Shown here: in pieces, positions 1 to 11,334 of the stretch
Layout of the letters: every line of letters starts with the position of its first letter
Numbering within the stretch: position 1 is the first letter of the stretch
NCBI GenBank assembly: GCA_021014325.1
Contig: CM037469.1
Location: 16,232,201 to 16,296,200, forward strand
Reading direction: 5' to 3'
Length of the DNA: 64,000 nucleotides
Source of the DNA: Plazaster borealis
Taxonomy: Eukaryota > Echinodermata > Asteroidea > Forcipulatida > Labidiasteridae
Notes under the pieces: generated by a model
Database searches by the model: none
The model's input: the letters and a program-made list of their open reading frames with translations, nothing else
What the model was told of the DNA's origin: nothing
Made by a program: the position numbers and the translations under genes

Positions 1-751
1 ATGATTCGTTGTGCAGTTTCTTTTTAGGAATTTAAAATATCCTTCTGACCGGTGTTAAACTCTCTTTATCAAATAAAAAAAAAACCCTGATAATTTTGTT
101 TATGTTTTTTTTATTTGGAGTCAATGAAACATACAAGCATTCATCAAAAATTGTTGTAGTGTTTATGCACCCCTCACTTTAATTTTGCTAAAAAATCCTA
201 AATATTTTGAAAAAAACAAAAGATTGTATAGGTTAATGAAAAGAAATGGCATAAATAAGGACGCCTGTTTCAAGCATAAGATCGAAATTGAAATTTGGAA
301 AATACATAAATTTGAAAACAAAATCATAAGGGGGGTAGTAAGTCTAGCTTTTGAATCAAATTATGATAACAAAAGGTTTGATTTTATGCTCTAAAATGTT
401 GCAGCAGGCACTACATATGCCTATTTGTTTCACTTGACCCAGGAAATTAGCAAAATTCTATAATGATTATAATTAAATGTAAGCCATGCAATACCACAAA
501 CTCCAATCCATTTCGACTGTTCTATGCACCCAGTGCTGACATTACCTGTATAATTAATGCTACCTGGGGTCTATACCGGTCTATGATTTATCGACCGAGC
601 GGTTTCGAATTTCACTCTATATTTGAGTCATCTTTGCTTGAGAATAAAAAAGACAAATTGCTTGTATTTTCGTAGCCATCATGTGGAAATTAATATGCTC
701 CCTGCGTAAGCAAACGGTGTACTGTTTCTGAGCTTGCGTCTTTCAAAACCA

Positions 752-943
752 GGGCCCAATTTCATAGAGCCGCTTAAGCACAAAAAGGAGCTAAGCACAA
801 CAAAATTATGCTTACCAGAATAAGGTTACCAGCCAAAATACCATGTTGCGTGTACAATTTGTGACTGGTATCCTGCTCATTATTGCTAAGCAGGGATTAT
901 TAAGCAATATTTTCTGCTTAAACAGCTCTATGAAATTGGGCCC
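752..943. mobile_element. Palindromic MITE, GGGCCCAATTTCATAGAGC family, copy 1
   Basis: Starts GGGCCCAATTTCATAGAGCC and ends with the inverted complement TCTATGAAATTGGGCCC. About 190 bp, no coding capacity; terminal inverted repeats extend into the GCTTAAGCA stretch. Confidence 0.85.
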
Positions 944-1892
944 AGAAGTGTAACAACAACCAATTGTATACATGTACAGTGAACAATTGCTAATTCAGTA
1001 AAATTGTCTTTGTTCATTTGCAGTCGAAAGATGCTTTGACAGATTTCGTGGGTTTGTTGTCTTCACTTTTAAATAAACTTCATATAGAATCAGCGACCAT
1101 AAACATTGGTGGCTGAATTTGTATAAACAAGTTCGTCGGTAAATATTTATGTTTATACTTTTTATAGAAAAAAATAATCTACATATTTCTAAAAGCCAAA
1201 CAATGAAAAGCACAAAGTCCTTAGATTATACAAATTAAACAGAATAGAACTGTGAACATGACAAATGAGGGTAATGCTCCATTTGAGTAAACAATAATAA
1301 ATGGTATTCACAAAACGTACTCAATGCCAATCTGGTAGTCTTGGCTCATTACGTTTCCACTTTTAGACATCACTACAAACTAATTTCCGAACATAAACGC
1401 AGGTTTAACTTAAATGGGAAATGAAAAATGCTAATGGAAACGGCTGTCTTTACGTCCACTCTGACATGTAGGTGTATTCGTTTGTTGTTTTGTTTTTTGC
1501 AAACACAAAATAAGAAGTGAATTTTCTGCAATTCTAGAATGAAGATTAAAATTTAAATAATGTTGAGCGATTCATAAAGCATAAGTGAAAATATATTGAG
1601 AAGAAAAAGGGAAAGCAGATTTTTTGTGTTGAGGGAAGATGACATCACTGATTGTGCATCACGATAAGGTTTTTGAATAACGAAATTCTTGAAGGAATTT
1701 TATATCAAAGCTTAACTAAAACAGTGATCCTTTTAAATTAAACCTTTTCAACAGAAAACGAATACGTGACGCATGATATACTTTCGATTCCTTTTATTTT
1801 GTTCACTATAACCAAACCGAGGCTTGGAGTGCAAATTAGTCAGGTCTCTATTTCTGTGTAATAAGAATCGATGATAACTATTGATGTAGAAC

Positions 1893-2263
1893 TTAAAGGC
1901 GCTGAACACGTTTGGTAATTGTCAAAGACCAGTGTTCTCACTTGGTGTATCCCAACATATGCATAAACTAACAAGCCTGTGAAAATTTGGGCTCTATTGG
2001 TCATCGAAGTTGCAAAAAAATGATGAAAGAAAAAACACCCTTGTTGTACAATTGAGTACTTTCAGAAAGGAATAAAAACTCCTTGCAAGAAGTTTTTATT
2101 ATTTTAGTGAGAAATCACCTCTTTCTCAAAAACTACGTTACTTCAGAGGGAGTCGTTTCCTACAATGTTTTATATTATCAACAGCTCTCCGTTGCTTGTT
2201 ACCAAGTCAGTTTTATGCTAATATTTGTTTTGAGTCATTACCAAACGTGTACGATACCTTTAA
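1893..2263 (+). mobile_element. TTAA-flanked MITE (AAGGCACTGAACACGTTTGG family), full copy
   Basis: 371 bp bounded by TTAA, with ~30-bp inverted termini (TTAAAGGCGCTGAACACGTT against the complement of the right end). The TTAA ends suggest a piggyBac-like target preference. Short ORFs inside recur in every copy and are not genes. Confidence 0.85.
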
Positions 2264-4614
2264 GGAACAAGACGAAGATTCATTCTTGGAACATTTGTAA
2301 ACATTCTCGATATACACGAATGATGACACTTCACATCTGTTCTTCGTCATGGCCATGAACCCTTGAACGTTGTCTCTAGCCACAGCCGGGATGACACACG
2401 TCGGATGCAGCTATCCCAACCCCTAAACAGCTCGCGGAATTTCACTCATTCCACTTGTCGTTTACATACCAATCTGTAAATATTATCAAACAGATTTTCT
2501 TATAACCAGCCAAGGGCAACTGATGTAAGGGATCCACGCGACGAGGAAGTAATACATTTCTTCATAATCACATAATAACGTCTGCTCAGAACTATGAGGT
2601 CGTTAGTGCAGTTTGTATGGATTTCATCAAATTGCTTTTGCATATTTTTGAGCTCCTGGTAAATGAAGTTTATTGATCAAGAGTGATCTTCTAAAAAAGA
2701 AACATTCATTTTCTAATTAAAATATTTATTTAGTTGATTTTGATTTATACGGATTTTTCTTTTAATGACCTTTTCAATAATTAGAATATGAAATTGCAAT
2801 TAATGACCTTATAGCACTGAGCCGACGATAAGATTTTTTAAACATTATATTTTTCTGTTGCCAATGCTGATCAGGAACGCGGATGGCATGACTCATCATG
2901 ACGTCACTTATGTAAATTTTGTGATTATCGTTCCCTTTCCCCCATAAAAATCCGACTTGCTGGAAAGATCTGCACTTTTTAATGGATTGAAGAAACATGA
3001 TAGTAGGTGCCATAGAGTCGTACATTGAACAATGGTAGTTTAAAACGACGATTTTGAATACATTCCAAACATACATTTTTCTGCAGATTTTAATAGTTCT
3101 AAAATTATCTTCAACTTGAAAAGTCACCATCTAGCTTTGTTTTCTCCAGAATAAAACTAAAGTCTTGTAATAATCCTGCAATACTTTCATTTTTTAAATT
3201 GTTAAGAGGTGGCAGATTATTTTAACAAAATGCAATAGTTGTATTGAGGTAAACAAACAAAAAAATCAAAAAAATAAACAAACAAAAAACCTAAAAGGAA
3301 AACCAATGTTTTTAAAACTAAACAAATGTGAATTAAGTTTATTGTCTTTTCATGCAAATCTACTCAAAATCTCTGTAAAAATGTCTTCGTCAAGGATGAC
3401 AACCTCAATAAGAAGAAACCAGCCAAGATAATCGTCTCTATATTTGTAACTTCGTCTCCGTAATCAGTCACCCTGCTGCAATGCAGTGCCGAGCTGGCAT
3501 TTCGCATCGGTCACATACCCAGCTGTTTGCAGTACGGGATTGCGCGGACATCTCATCGGCACGTGCCGTGACGCTACACGGGAGTCTGTGGGAGTATTAA
3601 CCGCGGTGTGTGTGGAGGGAATACCTCCACCGTCCTGCCGTGGACATCGTTAATGGTGAGGTGGATTTGTATAGTTGCGGACAATCAATGCTAATTGAAT
3701 TACATCTTGTGTTGGTCGTTCTTTCCTGAATATATAATGAGAGTATGGGTATCATGTGCATAAAATCCAAGTGTTGGCCACACTGTCATCATGTAGTACA
3801 TTTTATACTATTTGAAAAAGAATTCCCAGATGCTAGTTTTTCTCAAATAACAAAAGGTTCCGTTTATGATTTTTAACTGCATGTTTTAACACTGAAACAA
3901 TTGAAAATATGAAAACCACTAATTAAAATAAGTATTACAATTTTAACGAAAATAAATGTAGACAACAATTTAATTTTAAAAGAAACTTACATTCATGTTC
4001 ATTTTAGAAGAGATTAAGGGCCTACATTGAATATTGAACACTAATAATTATACTTTCCGGTGACGCAGGATGTACAAACAATTTGACAACAGATTCTATT
4101 TCCACCAAGCAAAGCCTTAAATCTACACACCTTTTTCCCAAACCGTTCCCAATTTCCTCTGGCTTATTCAATTCATTTTATTACCAGACAGTTTTGTGGT
4201 CATCAATTCTTCCAATACGCGATTTGAATCTTCTTACTCTTAGCGTTTATGATCAGTAATGAATTCATTGTGATTATTGGGACGAATACGTGCCTTCGTT
4301 GTTTATTTATTTATTTATTTCTATATTTTATTTATTTATTTATTTTTTATATGGAACCTTTTCCCGAACAAATACCAGCATTTCATTTCATGCTATAGTC
4401 CGAATTACAACCCCTGCGAAAAGGATGTTAGGCTTACGTTACGTATTATGTCTCCATAAAATGTGCAAGACTATGTTAATTACTTGTGTCAATTAAAAAC
4501 TCGTTAGACCTAATTAGTGACCATCTTGGTCACGTAATGGTCTCTTTTAATTTGAAGGGTATTGCATAATGGGTAATTTAGTATAGTTAGCTATGGCTTT
4601 ACTGTAGGCCTACT

Positions 4615-4804
4615 GGGCCCAATTTCATAGAGCTGCTTAAGCACAAAAATTAGCTAAACACAACAAAACTATGCTTACCATTATAAGGTTACTGAGAAAA
4701 AAAACATGTCACATGTACAATGTATGACCGTTATTCTACTGTCTACTTAGCAGAAAGTTTTTAAGCAATAATTTCTGCTTAATCAGTTCTATGAAATTGG
4801 GCCC
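4615..4804. mobile_element. Palindromic MITE, GGGCCCAATTTCATAGAGC family, copy 2
   Basis: Same ends and length as the element at 752-943, with a diverged interior. Confidence 0.85.
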
Positions 4805-4861
4805 TGGTATGTTACAATGGTTTGGGTGGCTTTGGCTTTAAAGTGGGGGTAAGAATAGGGC

Positions 4862-5113
4862 TGGGCCGAATTTCATGGCTCTGCTTACCGTAAGCAAAGA
4901 ATCTGCGCTTACGGAAAGCAGGGAATTCCGCACTTACTTCAAGCGTATTTCACAGGTTCACAGGGAATTTCTGATTGTGCGCGTGCCTAGTTCACGTTAC
5001 CAGGCAACCTTCGCTTACACAGCTAGCGCAGAATTTCGGCGCTTGCCCTGTAAGCGAAGAATGGTGATCGCAAGCGCAGAATTCTGCGGTAAGCAGAGCC
5101 ATGAAATTGGGCC
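4862..5113. mobile_element. Related palindromic MITE (GGCC..AATTTCATGGCTCTGC)
   Basis: Ends are GGGCCGAATTTCATGGCTCT and its inverted complement. The interior is built from inverted copies of a GAAT-CTGCGCTTACG motif. A sister subfamily 60 bp from copy 2. Confidence 0.75.
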
Positions 5114-5339
5114 ATTATGAGCCTAGCTTTAAGCTTGGGCAACGGTTACATTTTGGGTAAGTGGATTAGTATAGGGTATGTCATAAGTTACTAGTAAAAA
5201 TGATAGGGTTATAGTTTGAGTAATGGTCAGGGTTATAGTTATGATAGAGTAATAGTAAGTGTTCGGATTTGAGGGGAGGTGAGGATTAAGATCATGGTTT
5301 GAATATCCCGTCAATAATTAAAAACGAAAAAACGCATTT

Positions 5340-8210
5340 TTATAAAAAAAAATCTAATTTTTTAAGTTGCAATTTTATGCTCTAAAATTATGCAGTAGGC
5401 ACTACTGGTGCCTTTGTATTGCACATGACCTAGCATTTCTGCTAAATTTGTGGAAATATTGACATTTGAAAAATAGGCCGACAATTGCAAAAATCATTTT
5501 TAGGCTGCAATTTGATGCTCTAAAATGATGCAGTAGGCACTGATGATGCCTTTGTATAGCCTATAACTTGACCATGATTTCAGCTAAATTTGCAAAATAA
5601 TTTACATTTAAAAATACGTAAACAATTGAAAACATTATAAGGGGCAAGTCCAGCATTTTTATCAAATTGGGGCCTAATTTTTAAGTTGCAATTTGATGCT
5701 CTAAAATAATGTAGTAGGCATTATACTGATACCTTTTTATATAAATTGACCCATGATTTCAGCTGAATTCTCGGAAATTTTGACAATTTAAAATTAAGCC
5801 ACATTAAGCCATAAGAGGGGTCAGTCCAGCATTTTTATCAAATTTGAACCAAATTTTAAAGCTGTGATTTTATGCTCTAAAATGATGCAGTAGGCACTAC
5901 TGATGGCTTTTTATATAACTTGACCCATGATTTCAGCTATGTTTGCGAAAAAATTGAGATATGAAAAGTAGGCAAAAAATTGAAAAAATCATAAGGGGTA
6001 CGTCCAGCATTTTTATCAAATTTTTGCCAAATTGTTATGTTGCGATTTTATTTTCTAAAATGATGCAGTAGCACTGCTGATGCCTTTTTTAAAATTCAAA
6101 TTGACCAATGAATTCAGCTAAATTCACAGAAATAATTACATATAGAGTTCGGCAATTTTATTTAAAAAAATAATAAAAGTCCAGCATTTTTATCAAAAAT
6201 TTTGCAAACTTTTTAAGTTGAGATTTTATGCTCTATAGATGATGCAGTAGGCACTACTGATGCCTTTAATATAACTTGACCCATGATTTCAGCTAAATTT
6301 GCGGAAATATTGACAAATGAAAAATAGGCAAAATATTTTGAAAAATTCATACGGGGCCAACCGCAACCTTAACCCTAACCTTAACTCTAACCCTAACCCT
6401 AACCCTAACCCTAACCCTAACCCTAACCCTAACCCTAACTCTAACCCTAACCCTAACCCTTACCCTAACTCTAACCCTAACCCTAACCCTAACCCTAACC
6501 CTAACCCTAACCCTAACCCTAACCCTAACCCTAACCCAAACCCTAACCCTAACCCTAACCCTAACCCTAACCCTAACCCTAACCCTAACCCTAACCCTAA
6601 CCCTAACCCTAACCCTAACCCTAACCCTAACCCTAACCCTAACCCTAACCCTAACCCTAACCCTAACCCTAACCCTAACCCTAACCCTAACCCTAACCCT
6701 AACCCTAACCCTAACCCTAACCCTAACCCTAACCCTAACCCTAACCCTAACCCTAACCCTAACCCTAACCCTAACCCTAACCCTAACCCTAACCCTAACC
6801 CTAACCCTAACCCTAACCCCTAACCCTAACCCTAACCCTAACCCTAACCCTAACCCTAACCCTAACCCTAACCCTAACCCTAACCCTAACCCTAACCCTA
6901 ACCCTAACCCTAACCCTAACCCTAACCCTAACCCCAACCCTAACCCTAACCCTAACCCTAACCCTAACCCTAACCCTAACCCTAACCCTAACCCTAACCC
7001 TAACCCTAACCCTAACCCTAACCCTAACCCTAACCCTAACCCTAACCCTAACCCTAACCCTAACCCTAACCCTAACCCTAACCCTAACCCTAACCCTAAC
7101 CCTAACCCTAACCCTAACCCTAACCCCTAACCCTAACCCTAACCCTAACCCTAACCCTAACCCTAACCCTAACCCTAACCCTAACCCTAACCCTAACCCT
7201 AACCCTAACCCTAACCCTAACCCTAACCCTAACCCTAACCCTAACCCTAACCCTAACCCTAACCCTAACCCTAACCCTAACCCTAACCCTAACCCTAACC
7301 CTAACCCTAACCCTAACCCTAACCCTAACCCCTAACCCTAACCCTAACCCTAACCCTAACCCTAACCCTAACCCCTTTTCATAAAACCTGACCTATCATT
7401 TCAGCTAAAATCGCAGAAATCCTGACATTTGAAAATAGACCAAAAATGCAAAAAATTAAAAGGAGTAAGTCCAGCTTGTCAAATTTGGACCAAATGTTTA
7501 TGTTGCGATTTTAATTTCTAAAATAATGCAGTAGGCGCAACTGATGCCTTTTTATATAACTTGACCCATGATTTCAGCAAAATGTGCGGAAATATTGACA
7601 TTAGAAAAATAGGCCAAAAATTAAAAAGATCATAAGGGGTAAGTCCAGCATTTTTATCAAATTTGGGCAACATTTTTAAGTTGGGATTTTATTTTCTAAA
7701 ATGATGCAGTAGGCACTACTGATCCCTTTTTGTATAACTTGACCACTGGTTTCAGCTAAATTTGCAGAAATTTTGACATTGGAAACATAGGCAAAAAATT
7801 GAAAAGATCATAAGGGGTAAGTAAGTCCAGCATTTTTATCAAATAAGGGCCAAATTTGTAAGTTGCGATTTTATTTTCTAAAATGATGCAGTAGGCACTA
7901 CTGATGCCTTTTTATTTAACTTGACCAATGATTTCAGCTAAATTCACGGAAATAATTTAAAGTTAGGCCAATCTTTTTTTTAATCATTAAGGGTAAGTCC
8001 AGCATTTTTTTTCAAATTTGGACTTAATTTTTAAGCTGCGATTTTGTTTCCTAAAATAATGCAGTAGGCACTACTGTTGCCTTTTTATTTAACTTGACAA
8101 ATGATTTCAGCTAAAATAAAGTTAGGCCACAAATTTAAAAAAAATCATCAGGGGTAAGTCCAGCATTTGTTTAAAAATTTTGACCAAGATTTAAGGTACA
8201 ATTTTATGGT
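5340..8210. repeat. ~178-bp tandem satellite array, split by telomere-type repeat
   Basis: Landmark GATGCAGTAGGCACTACTGA recurs near 5,390, 5,527, 5,708, 5,884, 6,062, 6,241, 7,526, 7,703, 7,885 and 8,059, mostly 174-182 bp apart. Monomers also share GATTTCAGCTAAATT and AAGTCCAGCATTTTTATCAAA. Divergence between monomers is substantial. The array decays after about 8,210. Confidence 0.9.
6365..7376 (+). repeat. Interstitial telomere-type (CCCTAA)n array, ~1 kb
   Basis: About 168 hexamers, almost perfect, with a degenerate left edge (CCTTAACC, ACTCTAACC) and a few CCCCTAA slips (near 6,818, 7,122, 7,330) plus one CCCCAA (near 6,931). It interrupts a satellite monomer on both sides. Both strands read open by periodicity; these are not genes. 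Confidence 0.97.
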
Positions 8211-9500
8211 CTTAAGACCCTACCACTCACCCTAATCTAACATTTTGGCAGTTCCTGCAACTAATTCAAATCGAATTAAAACCACAATTCAAACTGGTTG
8301 CTCTCTTCCAAACTTTTCTGGGGAAAAATTAGTTTGGCTTTATGGTGTAACCTTTCATTCAATGCACCCTATATGACACTGGTCCACGAAACCAGACGTC
8401 AAGGGCAAATTGTGATTATCCGGGATGGGATGGAGGCAAACTGTGGTCAAACAATTGATAACTTCCGGTAGTTAGTTGGTTACTACTGCTGAAAAAAACA
8501 TTCAAGTGGATGAATCATTTATCTTAAAGGGGCTGATCCAATTATTGACACAATTATTTCAAATTGGGTAAATTAATAACCTAACTACTCAGTAGTTCCA
8601 TTATCGAGTTAGAGCGAGAGCCTATTAGACCTGTATCATGCTGCCACCATCTTGGTCATGTTTCCTGTACCCAATAACAGCAAAGGATGCTCATATTCCT
8701 TGTACATAAAGGAACCAGACTGTTTTCCCTTCCAGCCTCGGTTTGGTTACATTGATTTGAATGGGAAAAAATGATAAAGGTCCATAGCCCACAAACAATA
8801 CCCATTACAGAGGAACAATAAAGTAATCCTCATTTTGAAAACAAATGGAAAGGACCGTTTCAAAAACATGTACAAGAAGTTTTGTCTCCAATTCTCCAAG
8901 TTCAATGCAGAATGTTTTTCCATTCGAAATACTTGGAAAAAACCGAAAAAAATCCCCACCCTGATTTATACAACAATTCATAAACATCCTTTAATATCAT
9001 TAAAGTCAAAACAGCAGCTAACCATGTCACCAGTCAATTCAGTTTCTTTATAAACGAAACAAGCGTCTTTTTCCAACGGCAAATCAATCTGAAATTCTGC
9101 TGTCCATTTTGCTGAAGTCATAAGGGCCTACGTCGACATCCGGACAGTGTGGGCTATGTTTGTCTATGACTTTTTTGTCCAGGATGTAAAGCTGCAGTCT
9201 CCATAACACTGTTGTAACTAGTAAGACAGGAAATTTGTCACACATAATAAAACAAACTAATATATATAAGGGTTCGGCATTCGGGTTCAGCATTTTTCCC
9301 GTATACGGTGCCAAAGTGGCCTATTGTTCCAACAAGTGTGATTGTTTGAACACACACTAGTCACTGACAGAAATGCTACATCATTGGTAATGATTGAAAA
9401 CAAAACTTCAACTTTTGAGCGATTGTTTAATTGAAAGTCAACTCTTTCCAAGCTTGATACCAGTACCAACTGTCCTGAGTTAGCTTTTCCTCTGAAAAAT
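8211..9500. other. Unannotated sequence up to the gap
   Basis: No gene, satellite or recognised transposon seen. No UGGT exon on the minus strand. Confidence 0.5.
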
Positions 9501-10000
9501 NNNNNNNNNNNNNNNNNNNNNNNNNNNNNNNNNNNNNNNNNNNNNNNNNNNNNNNNNNNNNNNNNNNNNNNNNNNNNNNNNNNNNNNNNNNNNNNNNNNN
9601 NNNNNNNNNNNNNNNNNNNNNNNNNNNNNNNNNNNNNNNNNNNNNNNNNNNNNNNNNNNNNNNNNNNNNNNNNNNNNNNNNNNNNNNNNNNNNNNNNNNN
9701 NNNNNNNNNNNNNNNNNNNNNNNNNNNNNNNNNNNNNNNNNNNNNNNNNNNNNNNNNNNNNNNNNNNNNNNNNNNNNNNNNNNNNNNNNNNNNNNNNNNN
9801 NNNNNNNNNNNNNNNNNNNNNNNNNNNNNNNNNNNNNNNNNNNNNNNNNNNNNNNNNNNNNNNNNNNNNNNNNNNNNNNNNNNNNNNNNNNNNNNNNNNN
9901 NNNNNNNNNNNNNNNNNNNNNNNNNNNNNNNNNNNNNNNNNNNNNNNNNNNNNNNNNNNNNNNNNNNNNNNNNNNNNNNNNNNNNNNNNNNNNNNNNNNN
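9501..10000. other. Assembly gap of exactly 500 N
   Basis: Uninterrupted run of 500 N. The round length suggests a placeholder for a gap of unknown size between scaffolded contigs. Confidence 0.97.
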
Positions 10001-11112
10001 CTCGGTATTAACTTCACTGCCGCGGAGTGAGTTCTTAATTGGTCTCAACGTTTCGAATAGCCTGCTCTAGTCATCGCCAGGAGTTCTTGGTTTCCAGCTT
10101 GGAAAAGATATAGTCTGAATTAACTCGGAGCTCACAATATTCCGGTTTCAGAAATAGTATTTAAACTCAAGCTGGAAAAGACGCAGCGTCATTAAAATCA
10201 CTACACTGTCCAGAAGCCATGCTTATAGCAAATTATCACTGCAATTGTACTAGACTGGTTTCCAGTCCTTTCATTGTCCTTAAAATGAGTTCAAATGTAT
10301 TAGCGAACGCAATTTTTACCTCAAGCTGGAAAAGACGCAGCGTCATTAAAATCCCTTCACTGTCCAGAAGCCATGCTTGTAGCAAATTATCACTGCAATT
10401 GTACTAGACTGGTTTCCAGTCCTTTCATTGTCCTTAAAATGAGTTCAAATGTATTAGCGAACTCAATTATGTGGACTGGTAAGTACAGACCTTGCGGGAA
10501 TAGACTGTTTACATGCAAGTCTCGCACATAATCGCCCCTGATTATGCAAGGTTTATTTTTTTCACAGTTTGAACCACAGATGCTGGGAGCAAATGTGAGT
10601 AAAACTTGCACAGCCTAAGGCACACTTTTTGAAATGAGAAATTCTTTAAGAACAGCCTTGTGATTTTTTTTTTTTAATGTAACATAAAATGGTAAAAGCA
10701 TCAAAAGGGTGCAAAAACAAAGAGGTCTGTACAATCCAAAGAGAAATTTCTGCACCAGTCAAAAGGTCAAATTCAATACTTTTTTTATTAAACACCATCA
10801 ATATTCAGAAATGAACTGAAAATTCTTCGTAAAAAAATGTACAGACCATATATTTGAAATGTAATGTCAGAAGTTTTTTTTTTTTGACAAGAATTGCACT
10901 TGAATTGAAGGGTATCGAACACAGTGGCATTTTACACCATTTTAACGTGAGGTTAGAGACTTGTAATTTTTTTCTCCTTTTTCATAAGGACTCTATCTAT
11001 TGGAAAATGAGTGAATCACAAAACTGAACTTTGACCTTGGAGTCCCTCTTTAAAGTTGAAATAATTTCTAACCTGGAAATTTAACAATATATTTTTTTTC
11101 CAGATACCCTAC
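10001..11112. other. Gap flank, no exon recognised
   Basis: Lies where the next UGGT exon would be expected, but none is seen. Contains a PLE-like motif at about 10,040-10,090 and the 153-bp duplication. Confidence 0.5.
10167..10470. repeat. 153-bp direct tandem duplication
   Basis: CTCAAGCTGGAAAAGACGCA starts at 10,167 and again at 10,320, and the copies match closely to about 10,465. A related CCAGCTTGGAAAAGA occurs at about 10,095. Confidence 0.9.
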
Positions 11113-11334
11113 CTTTACTAGAAGATCTAATGCCGAAACTGAGCCACTTTCTGCCAAAGCAAAGTTGAATGCTCTCATAATGCCGACGCCCACGTCCTGT
11201 CTCCCGTCCACATCGTCCTCGTTATTCACGACAAACACCAGCCCCACCCTAATTGGAACATCATTGTGAACGAACAACTCCACCTGCTGTAGAAGCTGGA
11301 GGGAACTAGACTGTGTCGGATCGAACATGAATAT
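11113..11334 (-). CDS. UGGT: UGGT exon 12, last one found
   Basis: FMFDPTQSSSLQLLQQVELF and RVGLVFVVNNEDDVDGRQDV, start of the next thioredoxin-like domain. It ends LLVK before a good donor GTAGGG, so further exons are expected, but none is found to the left. Confidence 0.92.

Larger units (their letters stand above)
1..5338. other. Gene-free AT-rich sequence with MITEs
   Basis: No coding exon recognised on either strand. Besides the MITEs listed separately it holds one diverged satellite monomer (about 320-460) and a comparatively CG-rich patch at about 3,465-3,660. Confidence 0.5.

Noticed and set aside
6317..6937. ORFs of Asn-Pro repeats and Gly-Leu/Val-Arg repeats
   Set aside because: Translation of the hexameric telomere repeat.
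9084..9314. Minus-strand ORF with GPYDFSKMDSRISD, faintly like a UGGT segment
   Set aside because: Similarity is limited to a few residues and lacks flanking UGGT motifs or splice sites.
9287..10048. 253-residue ORF on the minus strand
   Set aside because: Most of it is the N gap; the ends show no similarity to UGGT or anything else known to me.
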